Assembly: GCF_003172955.1 (NCBI RefSeq) | Contig: NZ_QGKR01000318.1 | Span: 1 to 56,918 of the forward strand | Reading direction: 5' to 3' | Source of the DNA: Micromonospora acroterricola | Lineage (GTDB): Bacteria > Actinomycetota > Actinomycetes > Mycobacteriales > Micromonosporaceae | Length of the DNA stretch: 56,918 nt | In this document: positions 56,776 to 56,918 of the stretch, piece after piece | Numbering within the stretch: the stretch's first letter is position 1 | Layout: the number at the start of each line of letters is the position of its first letter | Notes under the pieces: generated by a model | Database searches by the model: none | The model's input: the letters and a program-made list of their open reading frames with translations, nothing else | Told to the model about the DNA's origin: nothing | Program-made: the position numbers and the translations under genes

Positions 56776-56918
56776 GTGATCACTTCCAGGGGAGTCGACG
56801 CACACGACGGCTGCCCCTCGTCCGGTCGGACGGGGGGTGCACGACAACCAGCCTATCCCCGTCCACCGACACCCACCCCGTCCCCGGCCAGGTCCGAAGC
56901 GCGGCCGCGGCGTCCGGA

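Overview
The window is a high-GC (about 70-75% by eye) actinomycete chromosome segment. A mycothiol S-conjugate amidase, a bldA-type tRNA-Leu(UAA), the mfd / mazG / eno / ftsB / DUF501 / ppx neighbourhood and several repeat types at gene junctions point to Micromonosporaceae, most likely Micromonospora. The family is an inference from gene content and sequence style. No prophage, transposase, CRISPR array or biosynthetic cluster is visible, so this reads as core chromosome.

Layout. 2-4522: 3' part of a giant polytopic membrane protein with internal repeats. 4736-6455: purK-purE. 6677-9692: a YyaL-type thioredoxin-domain protein and a secreted protein. 9807-12338: a membrane GGDEF-EAL regulator. 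12521-13744: mca and a small membrane protein. 13942-15047: DUF4307 protein and greA. 15107-18966: metB, an amidase and ilvA. 19034-20204: HIT protein and msrA. 20288-22033: a structured leader, RNase Z and a GNAT. 22110-24500: HtrA-like protease and cystathionine beta-synthase (convergent). 24573-28637: YkvA-like protein, two tandem SGNH hydrolases, a thiolase and a small unknown. 28657-30375: two tandem Bax-inhibitor-1 proteins. 30485-30565: tRNA-Leu(UAA). 30667-33928: a GT-C-like membrane protein facing a type II NADH dehydrogenase. 34032-40093: a long minus-strand operon (dienelactone hydrolase, UdgB, DUF4129, small membrane protein, MoxR, DUF58, membrane protein). 40310-42277: LppU-like protein, then a HAAS-domain protein with its PadR regulator. 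42451-47788: ppx, ArsR-like regulator, argA-like GNAT, DUF501, ftsB, eno. 48002-49557: lipoprotein and NudC-like Nudix. 49593-56775: DUF885 peptidase-like protein, mazG, SurA-like lipoprotein, mfd.

Themes. Sulfur and redox metabolism recur (mca, metB, cbs, msrA, YyaL). Information processing and repair are well represented (greA, rbnZ, udgB, mfd, mazG, Nudix). Many starts have a TAnnnT box 6-7 nt upstream and no Shine-Dalgarno, suggesting leaderless transcripts. The most interesting unexplained element is the roughly 230-nt structured leader before RNase Z (20324-20556). It has a clear promoter, a 14-nt stretch able to pair with the 3' end of 16S rRNA, a mini-ORF, GNRA-capped hairpins and a three-way junction followed by a U-rich tract. 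Second come Micromonospora-style linker repeats that begin exactly at stop codons inside the MoxR operon.
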